Shown here: positions 11,920 to 19,938 of the stretch, piece by piece | Layout: the number at the start of each line of letters is the position of its first letter | How positions within the stretch are numbered: position 1 is the stretch's first letter | IMG/VR virus record: IMGVR_UViG_3300025301_000089 | Location: 1-27,710 of that record | Origin: a virus | DNA: 27,710 bases | Reading direction: 5' to 3' (one strand) | Translations under genes and position numbers: made by a program | The notes under the pieces: generated by a model | Told to the model about the DNA's origin: nothing | The model's input: only the letters and a program-made list of their open reading frames with translations | Databases searched by the model: none

Positions 11920-14900
11920 CAGTTTGTCGCCCCCGACTGCGCGATCGCCGCCGCCAACATCTTCGGCACGAGTTGCGATTGAAACGTGCGCTCGACTTCG
12001 AGGTCGGCCCGCAGCGCGCGGATCTCGTGCGCGAGCGCAGCAACCCCTGGCGCGCTCTGCCCTTCGGGCACGACGGCCTCGCGACCGTGCAACCGGACCA
12101 GCGTGCCCCGTCCGCCGCCAAAGTCGACGAAGCGCCCGCCCGTGCCGTGCTGGAAGCCTTGCGCGTGGTCGCCCGTCTCGCCGCTGCCCTCGCCGACGAT
12201 GTCGTCGAAAATGTGCTGCATTTCGTCGTGGATATTGTCCCAGGGCAGGTTGTCAACGTCCCACTCGATCTGCGTTTTAATGTTGATCGTGTCAGGCAGA
12301 TCGCGGATCGACGCACCAAGATCGACGATGTTGCCGTTAACGTCGATAATGGCGCTACTGAGCTGCGCGGCGAGCGCGTCGTCGGCCAGTGAGCCGACCA
12401 GCGCGCGCAGATCTTCGAGGCTCATGCCCATTTTGTGCGCGACCTGGATCAGCTCGTAGAACTGAATCTGTCCACTATCCGACGCAGTCGCGAATCCCGC
12501 CGCAAGATCTTCGAGGATCGGCCCGATCGCCTCGGCCGCCTCGCCGCTTGTAATGTGCCCCTGCTCCACCATCGACCAGAGGTCGCGGGCGGTCCTCGCG
12601 ACGAGCTGGTAGTCCTCCGACATGTGCAACCCCTGGGAGCGCGTGATCTCCGACAGGTGCAGCAAGAACGCCGTATAGTCGTGCCCGATCTCGGTCGAGG
12701 TCGCCGCGATCGCGCGCTGCATACTCGATCCAAACTGGAAGCCCATCCGCTCGCCCATGATCCGAATGTTGTCCTCGGTACTCCGACCGAACAGCCCCTT
12801 GATGGCCCCGCCGAGCTTTCGTAACCCCTTCATACCTGCCGACACCGCCGCGCTGATGCCCTTGCCGATCAGTTGCCCGGCCATCGCCCCGATCGGACCA
12901 AACGCCGCGCCGATCGCCGCGCCGACTTTGCCGGTAAGCGCGCCGACGAGCTTGCCCTCTAGGTGCGTGCCGATCAGCCCGCCAAAGTGCGACCCGACCG
13001 CGCGCACCGCGTCGCCGCCTTGCATGATCGTTTTCGTGATCATGCCGGGCACCGCCGACCAGGCCGTGCGGAGTTGTTGAAATAGTGACGGCTGTACGAC
13101 GAGCTGCGCGTTCAACAGCTTGACGTCTTGCGTAATGCCGCCGAGCTTGGTCGCGTTAATCATCGCGAGCCAGTACTCGTGTTGCCGTGCAACCTCTTCG
13201 AGCTGCGGCGAGAGTTGCGCGCCGCGCTGGCGGAGCGTGACCGCCTCCGCCCCCAGGCGCATCACTTCGTTATAGGTCAACTCGCCCGCGATCTGCACTT
13301 CGGAAAGCGCCGTTTCCCACACATGCAGCTCGTCGTCGAGATTGCCGTCGGTGATCGTCGTGATCGCGCTCTGCACCTTGCCGTTAAAGGCGCGCGTTTT
13401 CTCGGCGGCTCGCGCGGCGGCGTCGGCAGCCAGGTCCGCGCTCGTCGCATAGGCGCGCATCGCGTCGCTGACCTTGCCGCCGCGATCGATCAACGCCTGG
13501 ATCTGATCGACCAGCCGTTTCGCGTTCTCGGTGTTCGCGAGTTGCTCGTCGCCGAGTCCCTCGAAGACCGTCGTGAGGTTCGCGACGTCGCCCGCGAGCG
13601 CGCTGTCGAGAATCCCGTCGCGCAGCTCGTCGAGCTTTGTCGCTAGATCATCGGCGGCGGTCGAGGCGGTGCCCGCTCTGGTGCCGAACGTCTCCAACCC
13701 GGCCCCGGCGTTCGGCGCACTCGTGGCGACGGCTCGCAGGCTCGTGTCGACCTGGCGCGTCGCGGTCGTCAGCGTGTTAATCGCGGGCGTAAACTCTTCA
13801 GTTTTTGTTTTGGTCAGGCTGAGAAAATCTGCCAGATCTTCGAGGCGATCGGCGACCCATCCGAAGATCTCACCGAAGAACCGAAAGATGGGCGTTAATT
13901 TGTCGCCGACCCAAGCGCCGAGCGTTTTGAGCGCGCCCCACAGGGCGACCGCTTCGGAAATTAGCGGTCGAATACTCAACAACGCAACATTCTTTATCAC
14001 CCGACCAAGCTGATACATGACGCGCCGCCCGGTTTCGGTCGAGCCGACCAGCAAGGCCACCGCCGTCGCGGCGAGGCTGACCGGGTTCGAGAACCCGACA
14101 ACGACTCGCCCGAGCGTCACCAGCACGCCGCGCAACCCTGCGGCCGACGTTGCGATCCGTGCGAGACGGCTGCCAAACTTCACGATCGCCCCACCGCCGA
14201 CACCGACAAGCACGCGCTTAAGCACGCCGAGCAGCGGCAGGAGCGTTCCGAACGCGTGCGACACCGCGCCCGTAACAAACAACATCGGCCCGAGCGCGGC
14301 GACAAACACCCCCGCACCGATCGCCGCGTTCTGCATCGGCGTCGGCAGCGCGGCGAACCCCTGCACCAGCGCGCGCACCTTCGGGATCGCCGCGTCGGCC
14401 ATGTCGACCAGGCGCTCGAACATCGGCAGCAGCGCAACGCCCAGCTCGATTCCAACGTCGACCAGTTTGTTTTTGAGTAGCGTCAGTCGCGACGCGGTCG
14501 TTTTGAATCGCTCGGCGGCTTCCTTCGTCAGCGCCAGGTTCGCGGTCCACGCGGTGTTGCCTTCCTCGACCGCCTCGCGCAGCAAGTCGCCCGCACCCGA
14601 CGCGCGCAGCATGGCATCGCGCACGCGGATCTCCGACATGCCGAGATCTTCGAGCACGGCGAACGTGTTGATCCCGGCATCGTCGAGCGTGCCCAGCCCT
14701 TCGATAAACGTGACGATCGCGCCTGCGGCATCCACCTCGAACGCCTGCGCAAAATCCTCGCGCGCCACGCGGCCAGTCCGCGACGCAATCTCGGCGAACT
14801 GATCCAGCTCGGCACCGCCCGTCGACACGGCGCTCGCGATCTGGATCATTACTTTGCTGATCGCCGTGCCGCCCGCCTCGGCCCCGATGCCGACCGACGA

Positions 14901-15530
14901 GAGCGCGGTGCCTAACCCGAGGATCTCGCCCTCGGTCAGTCCGATCTGCGCGCCCGCGCCAGCAATCCGCAGCCCGAACTCGACGATCTCGGCTTCGGTC
15001 GTCGCGAAGTTATTGCCCAGGCCGACGACCGTCGATCCGAGCTTGTCGAAATCATCCTGCGCCATCCCGGTAATGTTCGCGAGCCGCGCCAGTGACGTCG
15101 CCGCCTCTTCGGCGCTCAGGTTCGTCGCGACCCCGAGCTGCGCCATTGTTTTTGTAAAGTCGAGAATGTTTTCGGTCTTGATCCCGAGCTGCCCGGCGGC
15201 CTCGCCGATGTTGTTGAGCTGATTCACCGACACCGGGATTTCGAGCGCCAGGGCGCGGAACCCTTTGGCAAGGTTTTGAAACTCGGCCTCGGTCGCGTCG
15301 ACCGTTTTGCGAACACCAGCGAACGAACTCTCGAAGTCGATCGCCGCCTTCACCGCCAGGCCGCCCATTGCCGCCAGCGGCAGCGAGATCCCGCGCGTGA
15401 GCGATGCGCCCGCCGTCTGCGCCTTCGCGCCAAATTGGCGCAATTGCTTGCCCGCATTATTCAAGCCGGGCGACATCGTATCTTTGAGCCGGAGCACCGC
15501 TTCGAGCACGCCGACGTTGACAGTCGCCAT
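11919..15530 (-). CDS. Tail tape measure protein (TP901 type)
   Basis: A 1203-residue protein. The N-terminal 350 residues match the TP901-type tape measure core: GISLPLAAMGGLAVKAAIDF, ESSFAGVRKTVDATEAEF, NQLNNIGEAAGQLGIKTENI and MGGTAISKVMIQI-type blocks. Hydrophobic segments follow at about 390-500, probable membrane-active parts used in DNA ejection. A long helical region comes next, and a Gly/Ala-rich stretch near 880-940 (GKVGAAIGAAFGPIGAMAGQ). Tape length sets tail length at roughly 0.15 nm per residue, so a tail near 180 nm is expected. It starts one base inside the stop of the frameshifted chaperone gene. Confidence 0.92.
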   Translation of the reverse strand: MATVNVGVLEAVLRLKDTMSPGLNNAGKQLRQFGAKAQTAGASLTRGISLPLAAMGGLAVKAAIDFESSFAGVRKTVDATEAEFQNLAKGFRALALEIPVSVNQLNNIGEAAGQLGIKTENILDFTKTMAQLGVATNLSAEEAATSLARLANITGMAQDDFDKLGSTVVGLGNNFATTEAEIVEFGLRIAGAGAQIGLTEGEILGLGTALSSVGIGAEAGGTAISKVMIQIASAVSTGGAELDQFAEIASRTGRVAREDFAQAFEVDAAGAIVTFIEGLGTLDDAGINTFAVLEDLGMSEIRVRDAMLRASGAGDLLREAVEEGNTAWTANLALTKEAAERFKTTASRLTLLKNKLVDVGIELGVALLPMFERLVDMADAAIPKVRALVQGFAALPTPMQNAAIGAGVFVAALGPMLFVTGAVSHAFGTLLPLLGVLKRVLVGVGGGAIVKFGSRLARIATSAAGLRGVLVTLGRVVVGFSNPVSLAATAVALLVGSTETGRRVMYQLGRVIKNVALLSIRPLISEAVALWGALKTLGAWVGDKLTPIFRFFGEIFGWVADRLEDLADFLSLTKTKTEEFTPAINTLTTATRQVDTSLRAVATSAPNAGAGLETFGTRAGTASTAADDLATKLDELRDGILDSALAGDVANLTTVFEGLGDEQLANTENAKRLVDQIQALIDRGGKVSDAMRAYATSADLAADAAARAAEKTRAFNGKVQSAITTITDGNLDDELHVWETALSEVQIAGELTYNEVMRLGAEAVTLRQRGAQLSPQLEEVARQHEYWLAMINATKLGGITQDVKLLNAQLVVQPSLFQQLRTAWSAVPGMITKTIMQGGDAVRAVGSHFGGLIGTHLEGKLVGALTGKVGAAIGAAFGPIGAMAGQLIGKGISAAVSAGMKGLRKLGGAIKGLFGRSTEDNIRIMGERMGFQFGSSMQRAIAATSTEIGHDYTAFLLHLSEITRSQGLHMSEDYQLVARTARDLWSMVEQGHITSGEAAEAIGPILEDLAAGFATASDSGQIQFYELIQVAHKMGMSLEDLRALVGSLADDALAAQLSSAIIDVNGNIVDLGASIRDLPDTINIKTQIEWDVDNLPWDNIHDEMQHIFDDIVGEGSGETGDHAQGFQHGTGGRFVDFGGGRGTLVRLHGREAVVPEGQSAPGVAALAHEIRALRADLEVERTFQSQLVPKMLAAAIAQSGATN

Positions 15531-16269
15531 TAGGTGTCACCCTCGCGGGCGGCGACCCGTTCCTGGTGCAGCGCGAACACGTTGGCGAGCACTTGATCCA
15601 TCAGTGGCGACTCGTCGAGCTTGTCAATCTTTCCGTCGGCCTGCGTGTAGGCCCGCAGCGCGTTCGCATAGGCGCGCAGTTCGAGGATCTGGATCGCGGT
15701 GTCCTGCGGATCGTCGAGCCATAATTTTTCGGCGACCGTCGGCAGGCAATGGAACTCTTCGCACAACCGCGACACCATCCAGACGCGCAGCAGCTCGGGA
15801 TCGGCGCTCGCCGACTCGCTGTCGGATAGCAGTCGGTGAAACGCCTTCAGCCGTTTTTTCGTGCAGCCGCATCGCTTGTCGCATCCTCTGCCGTCACCGC
15901 GACCCGACTGAGCCGCAGGATCTCGCGGAATAACAGATCCGACGTCTCGGGTTCGAGGTCGTCGATCTGCTCGGGTGTCACGTCCTCGGCTGCCGTCCAC
16001 GAGACGATGCCCTCGACGAGTACCGTCGCTTGGTCGTAACTCTGCGACGGGTCGCGCTCGACCGCCTCGCGCACTTCGCGCTCGCCTCCGAGATCCTGAA
16101 TGGCCGCGAACGCTTTGGCCCCGCCGATCCGCTCGACCAGCGACGCGGCACGCGTGATCACGGCTTCCTGGCACCGCGCTTTCGCCCGGCCCGACAGTTG
16201 CCGGATCGTGACCGTGTACGCCGGATCGGTCGGCGTCTGGATCTCTTTCGTGATTCGCGATGCGAACAT
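15530..16269 (-). CDS. Frameshifted tail assembly chaperone (gpGT type)
   Basis: The full product forms when about 139 codons from ATG 16269 are read to the slippery site at 15853-15859 and translation moves back one base. It then reads KRLKAFHRLLSDSESASADP and on to the stop at 15530, about 246 residues in all. The downstream part has no good start of its own and is acidic and helical (ELLRVWMVSRLCEEFHCLP, ILELRAYANALRAYTQ). In lambda-like phages the shifted gpGT holds the tape measure and recruits tail tube subunits, with the unshifted product in excess. The gene sits between tail tube and tape measure, as in that system, and its stop overlaps the tape measure start by one base. Confidence 0.85.
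15811..15859 (-). promoter_or_regulatory. Programmed -1 frameshift site with downstream hairpin
   Basis: The heptamer A AAA AAC lies at 15859-15853, in frame as CGA-AAA-AAC, which is the X XXY YYZ form of one of the most slippery bacterial sequences. The zero frame stops two codons later. About 16 bases further on the mRNA, CCGACT/AGTCGG (15836-15831 with 15816-15811) forms a 6-bp stem extended by three inner pairs past a bulge, a possible stimulator, though the spacing is longer than usual. Confidence 0.8.
15847..16269 (-). CDS. Tail assembly chaperone, unshifted product (gpG type)
   Basis: A 140-residue product that ends at TGA 15847-15849 when no frameshift occurs. It starts FASRITKEIQTPTDPAYTVTIRQLSG and continues in acidic helices (YDQATVLVEGIVSWTAAEDV). 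The AGGGGG at about 6-10 bases before the ATG at 16269 selects this start over one 12 codons earlier. It is a soluble, non-virion chaperone for tail assembly by analogy to lambda gpG. The 72 bases before it contain a strong inverted repeat. Confidence 0.8.
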   Translation of the reverse strand: MFASRITKEIQTPTDPAYTVTIRQLSGRAKARCQEAVITRAASLVERIGGAKAFAAIQDLGGEREVREAVERDPSQSYDQATVLVEGIVSWTAAEDVTPEQIDDLEPETSDLLFREILRLSRVAVTAEDATSDAAARKNG

Positions 16270-16287
16270 CTCGCCCCCTTGGTACAG

Positions 16288-16329
16288 GACGCCAGGCGAG
16301 GCCACACTCTGCGGCGAGCGCCTGGCGTC
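16288..16329 (-). other. Perfect 11-bp inverted repeat between tail tube and chaperone genes
   Basis: GACGCCAGGCG (16288-16298) pairs perfectly with CGCCTGGCGTC (16319-16329) around a 20-base loop. It fills most of the only sizeable gap in the tail operon. There is no T run, so it may be an mRNA processing or attenuating hairpin that separates the highly expressed tube gene from the chaperone rather than a full terminator. Confidence 0.5.
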
Positions 16330-16341
16330 GTGTGAAACGAT

Positions 16342-16761
16342 CTACGCCTCTGTTACGGTGCCCGTCGGTACGAGCGTTACCTCGAACGCGGTTAGCTCGT
16401 TGCGTGTCGCGGTTCGGGTGTACTTGCTGATGATCGCCTCGAAGCTCGTCGTCTTACTGCCGCCCCAGGTGATCGTGACCGTGCGCGTGCTGTCGCTCGG
16501 GCCGTCTGCTACGTCGTTGAACACGGCATCTGGACCCGTACTCCCCTGATCGTCGAAGAGACCCCCGAGTACTAGATCGCTCGCCTTGCGTACGCCGGTC
16601 GCCAACTGCTCGAACCAGGCATCGCCGAACGAGTGCGACTCAGTCAAGATCGCCTCGACTTCGACCGCGTTGATCGACGTAATGTACGAGGTCATCGTCA
16701 CGGCCGATCCCGATGAATTGTCCACCGCCACGATCAAACTGTTACTACCGTATTTCGCCAT
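16342..16761 (-). CDS. Major tail tube protein, short paralogue
   Basis: A 139-residue beta-rich protein. It shares with the 239-residue protein at 17022-17741 the start MAKYG, the block D-x-W-x-E-Q-x-ATGVR, a G-x-x-DD turn and YTRTATR-x-ELT near the end of the domain. The two are clear paralogues of one tail tube fold. This copy stops where the longer protein's second domain would begin. It is therefore probably an undecorated tube subunit, or a tail terminus/initiator form. An AAGGGG precedes the ATG at 16761. It is the last structural gene before the chaperones. Confidence 0.75.
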   Translation of the reverse strand: MAKYGSNSLIVAVDNSSGSAVTMTSYITSINAVEVEAILTESHSFGDAWFEQLATGVRKASDLVLGGLFDDQGSTGPDAVFNDVADGPSDSTRTVTITWGGSKTTSFEAIISKYTRTATRNELTAFEVTLVPTGTVTEA

Positions 16762-16764
16762 CGT

Positions 16765-17022
16765 TCAGCCCCTTGTCGAATGTCGCGAGGCGACCGAGGC
16801 ACCGGCAGAGCCGGGGCGAGCGGGCGCGCGTCGGCGCGAGTGGTCTGCCGTTTTGGGCGGCACCGGAACCGCCCACCGTTCGAGCTTGCGGCGCACGCCG
16901 ACCGTCAGTCGGAGCAACGTGCGCGCCTCGGCGACGTCCTGCTCGGCCGTCGCCTCGTATAGTCGCAGCCGCGCGAAGCGTTCCAACTCGCGCGCCGCAT
17001 GTTGATAGCGTCCAAGGTCCAT
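16765..17022 (-). CDS. Small basic protein between two tail tube genes
   Basis: An 85-residue protein starting DLGRYQHAARELERFARLRL. It is helical and rich in Arg, Glu and Ala for the first 55 residues and then has a disordered, very basic end (SRRRAPARPGSAGASVASRH). It overlaps the stop of the long tail tube gene by one base and ends three bases before the short one. The family is not recognised. A virion or tail-assembly role is inferred from position. A start 20 codons earlier inside the tail tube gene is unlikely. Confidence 0.5.
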   Translation of the reverse strand: MDLGRYQHAARELERFARLRLYEATAEQDVAEARTLLRLTVGVRRKLERWAVPVPPKTADHSRRRAPARPGSAGASVASRHSTRG

Positions 17023-17741
17023 TAGCCTCGCGCAAAGCCCACCATGAACGTGAACTCCGGCGACGTCCCGCCGTGCGTCCAACTGGCCAGCGTGTATGTG
17101 TTCACCGTGCCAGAGACGGTTTTCCGCTCGGCCGTCACGTCGGTCGCCTGTGTGAAACTGATTAAGTCGGCGTACGTGCTGTTATCGGCTGAGTGGCGAA
17201 TTTTCGCGTCGAGCGTCGGCGATGTTCCAGATTTAACCGTCACCTGGAGATACGCCGCGCCACCATTCGAGCTTGACGCGCCGAAATTCGTCGCAGCGCC
17301 GGTCCCGCTCGCCGACTCGGAGCCGAGCGCGTGGAGGATCTGCCCGTTGTCCTTCTGCCCGGTCACGGTCCAACTTGCCGACGCCTTCGTCAGCTCGTCG
17401 CGCGTCGCGGTGCGCGTATACGTGCCGCCGAATGCGCCCGTGTGCCCGACCATCGCCTTATGGATCGTGTTTCCTTCGTAGGCGTAACAGACCACGCGCG
17501 ACGTGGCCTCGTTGCCGCTGAGCGCCGCGTTGACCGAGTCGCTGGCATCGTCGTAGAAGCCGTCGGCGGTCAGCTCGGCAGACCGCACGCCGGTCGCCGT
17601 CTGCTCGGCCCAACTGTCGCCGAGGCCGGTTGTCTCTTCCATTTCTGCCGACGTGCTATCCGCGAGCGACGTCGAGACGCCGGTCAGGTTGTAGCCGTCG
17701 ACCAGAAAAAACCCGACATCCTTCGCGCCATACTTCGCCAT
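17022..17741 (-). CDS. Major tail tube protein with C-terminal beta domain
   Basis: A 239-residue protein. Residues 1-130 are the tail tube domain, shared with the gene at 16342-16761. Residues about 135-239 form an extra beta-sandwich-like domain (AAYLQVTVKSGTSPTLDAKI, RHSADNSTYADLISF, GTSPEFTFMVGFARG). From memory this type is appended to many siphophage tube proteins and displayed on the tail surface, where it may touch host polysaccharide. A GGGGGGGC run before the ATG provides a strong ribosome site. The start overlaps the previous stop (TAATG). Confidence 0.8.
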   Translation of the reverse strand: MAKYGAKDVGFFLVDGYNLTGVSTSLADSTSAEMEETTGLGDSWAEQTATGVRSAELTADGFYDDASDSVNAALSGNEATSRVVCYAYEGNTIHKAMVGHTGAFGGTYTRTATRDELTKASASWTVTGQKDNGQILHALGSESASGTGAATNFGASSSNGGAAYLQVTVKSGTSPTLDAKIRHSADNSTYADLISFTQATDVTAERKTVSGTVNTYTLASWTHGGTSPEFTFMVGFARG

Positions 17742-17932
17742 TAGTCGCCCCCCCTACGTGCACGCGACCGCCCGCCCGTGGCTTCGCTCTTCGGGATAAT
17801 CAACTTTTGCTTCGAGAGCCAGCCGATCGACTTGTCGGGCACCTGGTCGCACGTCTCACCCTCGGCGGCCAGCACGTCGCCCTCGCGATTCGTCAGGCGC
17901 GTCGTTGCGATGTAGTCTTTCCCTTTTGGCAT
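17741..17932 (-). CDS. Small conserved-type structural-operon protein
   Basis: A 63-residue protein starting PKGKDYIATTRLTNREGDVL. It continues with DKSIGWLSKQKLIIPK and a basic tail (GGRSRARRGGD). Order and charge suggest a small SH3-like or beta-barrel fold with a disordered end, similar in style to the 71-residue protein at 19931-20146. It lies between a zinc-ribbon gene and the tail tube gene. Its role is unknown. Confidence 0.55.
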   Translation of the reverse strand: MPKGKDYIATTRLTNREGDVLAAEGETCDQVPDKSIGWLSKQKLIIPKSEATGGRSRARRGGD

Positions 17933-17937
17933 TCTGA

Positions 17938-18156
17938 TCACCTCGTCGCGCGTTCGAGATCGCGCTCGGCCTCGTGCTGAAGTCGTGTCTCGCGCCGCCG
18001 TTTCGATCGCGGGTTCGTCGTGCTCACTCCCGCGCGGACAACCTCGGCCCCGCACACGCCGCAGACCTCGGATCGCACTTCGCCGAACCCGCACGACTCG
18101 ACGCGCGACTCAGCCGACGCGCCGCACCGACGGCACGATCGATCGCGGTCGCTCAT
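17938..18156 (-). CDS. Small zinc-ribbon protein in the tail operon
   Basis: A 72-residue protein. Cys8-x2-Cys11 (SCRRCG) and CGVCG (about residues 32-35) give two CxxC pairs, plus one further Cys before the second pair, in a zinc-ribbon arrangement. The second half is helical and highly charged (NPRSKRRRETRLQHEAERDL). The ATG at 18156 overlaps the previous stop as ATGA. It sits between the gp10-like and tail tube genes, an unusual site for a zinc protein. The family is unknown. Confidence 0.55.
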   Translation of the reverse strand: MSDRDRSCRRCGASAESRVESCGFGEVRSEVCGVCGAEVVRAGVSTTNPRSKRRRETRLQHEAERDLERATR

Positions 18157-18575
18157 ATCCGCTTCACCTGGAGATCCTGCGCGAGCCGTTTGAGCATTCG
18201 ACCGGATTGCCGGTGCGCCGTGTTGTACAGCCACTTACGCTCGCCGTCGTCGTGCCTGTAGTGGGCGTAATGCTGAATGAATACGTACGGGATCTCGTCG
18301 GGTGCGCCGCCGAATCCATACTTCGCGACAAAGTCGTCGCCGAGCTGGAACCCGTCGCCCGCGATAGCAGAGCGGGCCAGGTCGCCAGAATCCCACGGCG
18401 TGCGCTCCTGCGCGAGTCCCTTCTGGTACTCGGCCTCGTCGCCCAGTGCGGCTTTTGCCTGGCCGGGTATCCGACGCATCTGGCGTTCGAGCGCCTCGCG
18501 CAGATCGCGCTGGCCGCGTAGTTTAAAATTCGCGCTTTTGGCCGCCGTCGCGTCGATCGGTTTGCGGATGCCCAT
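18153..18575 (-). CDS. HK97 gp10-like neck / tail-completion protein
   Basis: A 140-residue protein. The features of the family are LREALERQMRRIPG at the N-terminus, the block ERTPWDSGDLARS (usually tPvdTGxLr), and a late FIQHYAHYRHDDGERKWLY followed by a long C-terminal helix. HK97 gp10-type proteins join the neck to the tail end. The gene lies in the usual place between head-tail adaptor and tail tube genes. GAGG precedes the ATG at 18575 by 8 bases. Confidence 0.75.
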   Translation of the reverse strand: MGIRKPIDATAAKSANFKLRGQRDLREALERQMRRIPGQAKAALGDEAEYQKGLAQERTPWDSGDLARSAIAGDGFQLGDDFVAKYGFGGAPDEIPYVFIQHYAHYRHDDGERKWLYNTAHRQSGRMLKRLAQDLQVKRI

Positions 18576-18578
18576 CGC

Positions 18579-18992
18579 CTAATCCTCGGCCACCGTGTAG
18601 ACGAAGTCGGCCGCGATGTGCTTGGTCTTGATGCCGTTGATCAGCTCGTCGGGCAGCGACGTCGATCCCTCGTGCAGTACTTGGATCGCCGTGTGGTTCG
18701 TCAGGCTCGGCGTTGTGCCGCGAATCAAGTCGACGGCCTTGTTAATCACTTGCTGCGCTTCCTGGTTCCCGGCGTACTGCGAGAAACAGTGCACTCGCAC
18801 CCGGCACCGTTTGAAGATCTGCCCGAACGTGCCCTCGGTGTCATCCTCGCGCACCGTGTACCACGCGAACGGATAGCTGACACTCTGCGGCGGGTCGTCA
18901 TACACGCCGCCCGAGGCCAGCGTCGTAAACGCCGACACGTTTAACGCGGTATAGACCGCCTCGCCGATCGGTTCGAGGGCTGAGCGTGGCAT
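18579..18992 (-). CDS. Tail terminator-like protein (DUF3168 / gp17 type)
   Basis: A 137-residue protein starting PRSALEPIGEAVYTALN. The sequence VYDDPPQSVSYPFAWYTV followed by CRVRVHCFSQYAGNQEAQQVINKAVDLI is typical of tail completion/terminator proteins: short N-terminal helix, Pro-rich strand, then a beta-alpha unit. In such phages a ring of this protein caps the tail tube before head joining. The ATG at 18992 overlaps the previous stop by one base. Confidence 0.7.
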   Translation of the reverse strand: MPRSALEPIGEAVYTALNVSAFTTLASGGVYDDPPQSVSYPFAWYTVREDDTEGTFGQIFKRCRVRVHCFSQYAGNQEAQQVINKAVDLIRGTTPSLTNHTAIQVLHEGSTSLPDELINGIKTKHIAADFVYTVAED

Positions 18993-19345
18993 CAGGCCGC
19001 CGCCCCGCAATCTAGCGCCAGCGTTTGCGATGCCCGGTCAGGCCGGATCCCGTGGATCTCCAAATAGGTCGCCCCGGCTCCGCTGGCCCACGACGGCGTC
19101 CAGCTCACGCGCATTTTCGGCGTGACGTCGGATCGGTAGCGCACCGTGACCTCGTACCCGACCTTCGAGGCCGCCGCCTTCGCCGCGATCGACTCGCGAC
19201 TCGATAGTGCCCGCACGTCGGCCCACACGGTCGCCAGCGTGCCCCAGGACGCCGATCGCCCGCCTTGGTTATCAACGCTCGTCGTCGCTGTTTGAATCGT
19301 CACACGCTCGCTGAGCCTCGCCGGGTTGAATGGTCGCCGCGCCAT
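18992..19345 (-). CDS. Head-tail adaptor / head closure protein (SPP1 gp16 / HK97 gp7 type)
   Basis: A 117-residue beta-barrel type protein. The block LSERVTIQTATTSVDNQGGR is typical, followed by GTLATVWADVRALSSRESI and a later strand VTVRYRSDVTPKMRV. Such proteins form the stopper ring below the connector. The gene overlaps the preceding connector gene by one base (TGATG) and is followed by the terminator gene, the standard order. Confidence 0.8.
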   Translation of the reverse strand: MARRPFNPARLSERVTIQTATTSVDNQGGRSASWGTLATVWADVRALSSRESIAAKAAASKVGYEVTVRYRSDVTPKMRVSWTPSWASGAGATYLEIHGIRPDRASQTLALDCGAAA

Positions 19346-19938
19346 CAGCCGATCCCCTGCCCGCCGCGATACGCCGCCACATGCCCGGCGTAGGCGACGT
19401 CGACCTGCTCGATCCCGGCAATCGGATCGGGCTGCTCGAACCAGTGCGCCACGAGCTGATACAGCGCGAGGCGCAACGGTTGCGGCACACTCGACCCGCT
19501 CGCCCCGTAGCCCGCAACAAACCGCACGACGGCGCTGCTATGCGTTCGCAGATCCGTCGGCCAGTCTTCGTCGTCGTTCAGCGCGATCCGTCCCTGCGCC
19601 GTATCGACGAGGTATTTCGAGCTGGCGAACGTCGCCGACGTGTCGTCTTCGTCGTAACTCGTGATCGACGTTACCGACGCCAGCGGCAACCGTGGCAGCA
19701 CGATCGCCCGCTCGTCGGGAAACTGATCAAACGTCAGATCCCAGGTGGTCGTGATCAGGCTGCGCCCGGTGTCGGCCTCGACACGCTGCCGCGCCGCCGC
19801 GATCAGATCGTCAACGAGATCATCCTGCGTCGAATGGTCGACCCGCAAAAACGCCTTCGCCTCGGCGGTCGTGATCGGCTCGGCACTCGGGGCCGATACC
19901 TCGACCAGCTCGTGCCAGATATCCGACCACTCAGCCAC
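19345..19938 (-). CDS. Head-tail connector protein (HK97 gp6-like)
   Basis: About 197 residues from a GTG at 19938. The helical part PITTAEAKAFLRVDHSTQDD, followed by LIAAARQRVEADTGRSLI, is the classic gp6-like connector signature. Then comes a beta insertion (WDLTFDQFPDERAIVLPRLP) and a C-terminal helix QPLRLALYQLVAHWFEQP. It forms the ring attached under the portal. The GTG is chosen because it overlaps the upstream stop by 8 bases and leaves a natural N-terminus; an upstream ATG in the same frame would lie deep inside the previous gene. Confidence 0.85.
   Translation of the reverse strand: MAEWSDIWHELVEVSAPSAEPITTAEAKAFLRVDHSTQDDLVDDLIAAARQRVEADTGRSLITTTWDLTFDQFPDERAIVLPRLPLASVTSITSYDEDDTSATFASSKYLVDTAQGRIALNDDEDWPTDLRTHSSAVVRFVAGYGASGSSVPQPLRLALYQLVAHWFEQPDPIAGIEQVDVAYAGHVAAYRGGQGIG

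Noticed and set aside
15530-16174. Separate 214-residue gene starting inside the chaperone gene
   Set aside because: The first half is a shifted reading of the chaperone gene; the second half is better explained by a -1 frameshift at A AAA AAC.
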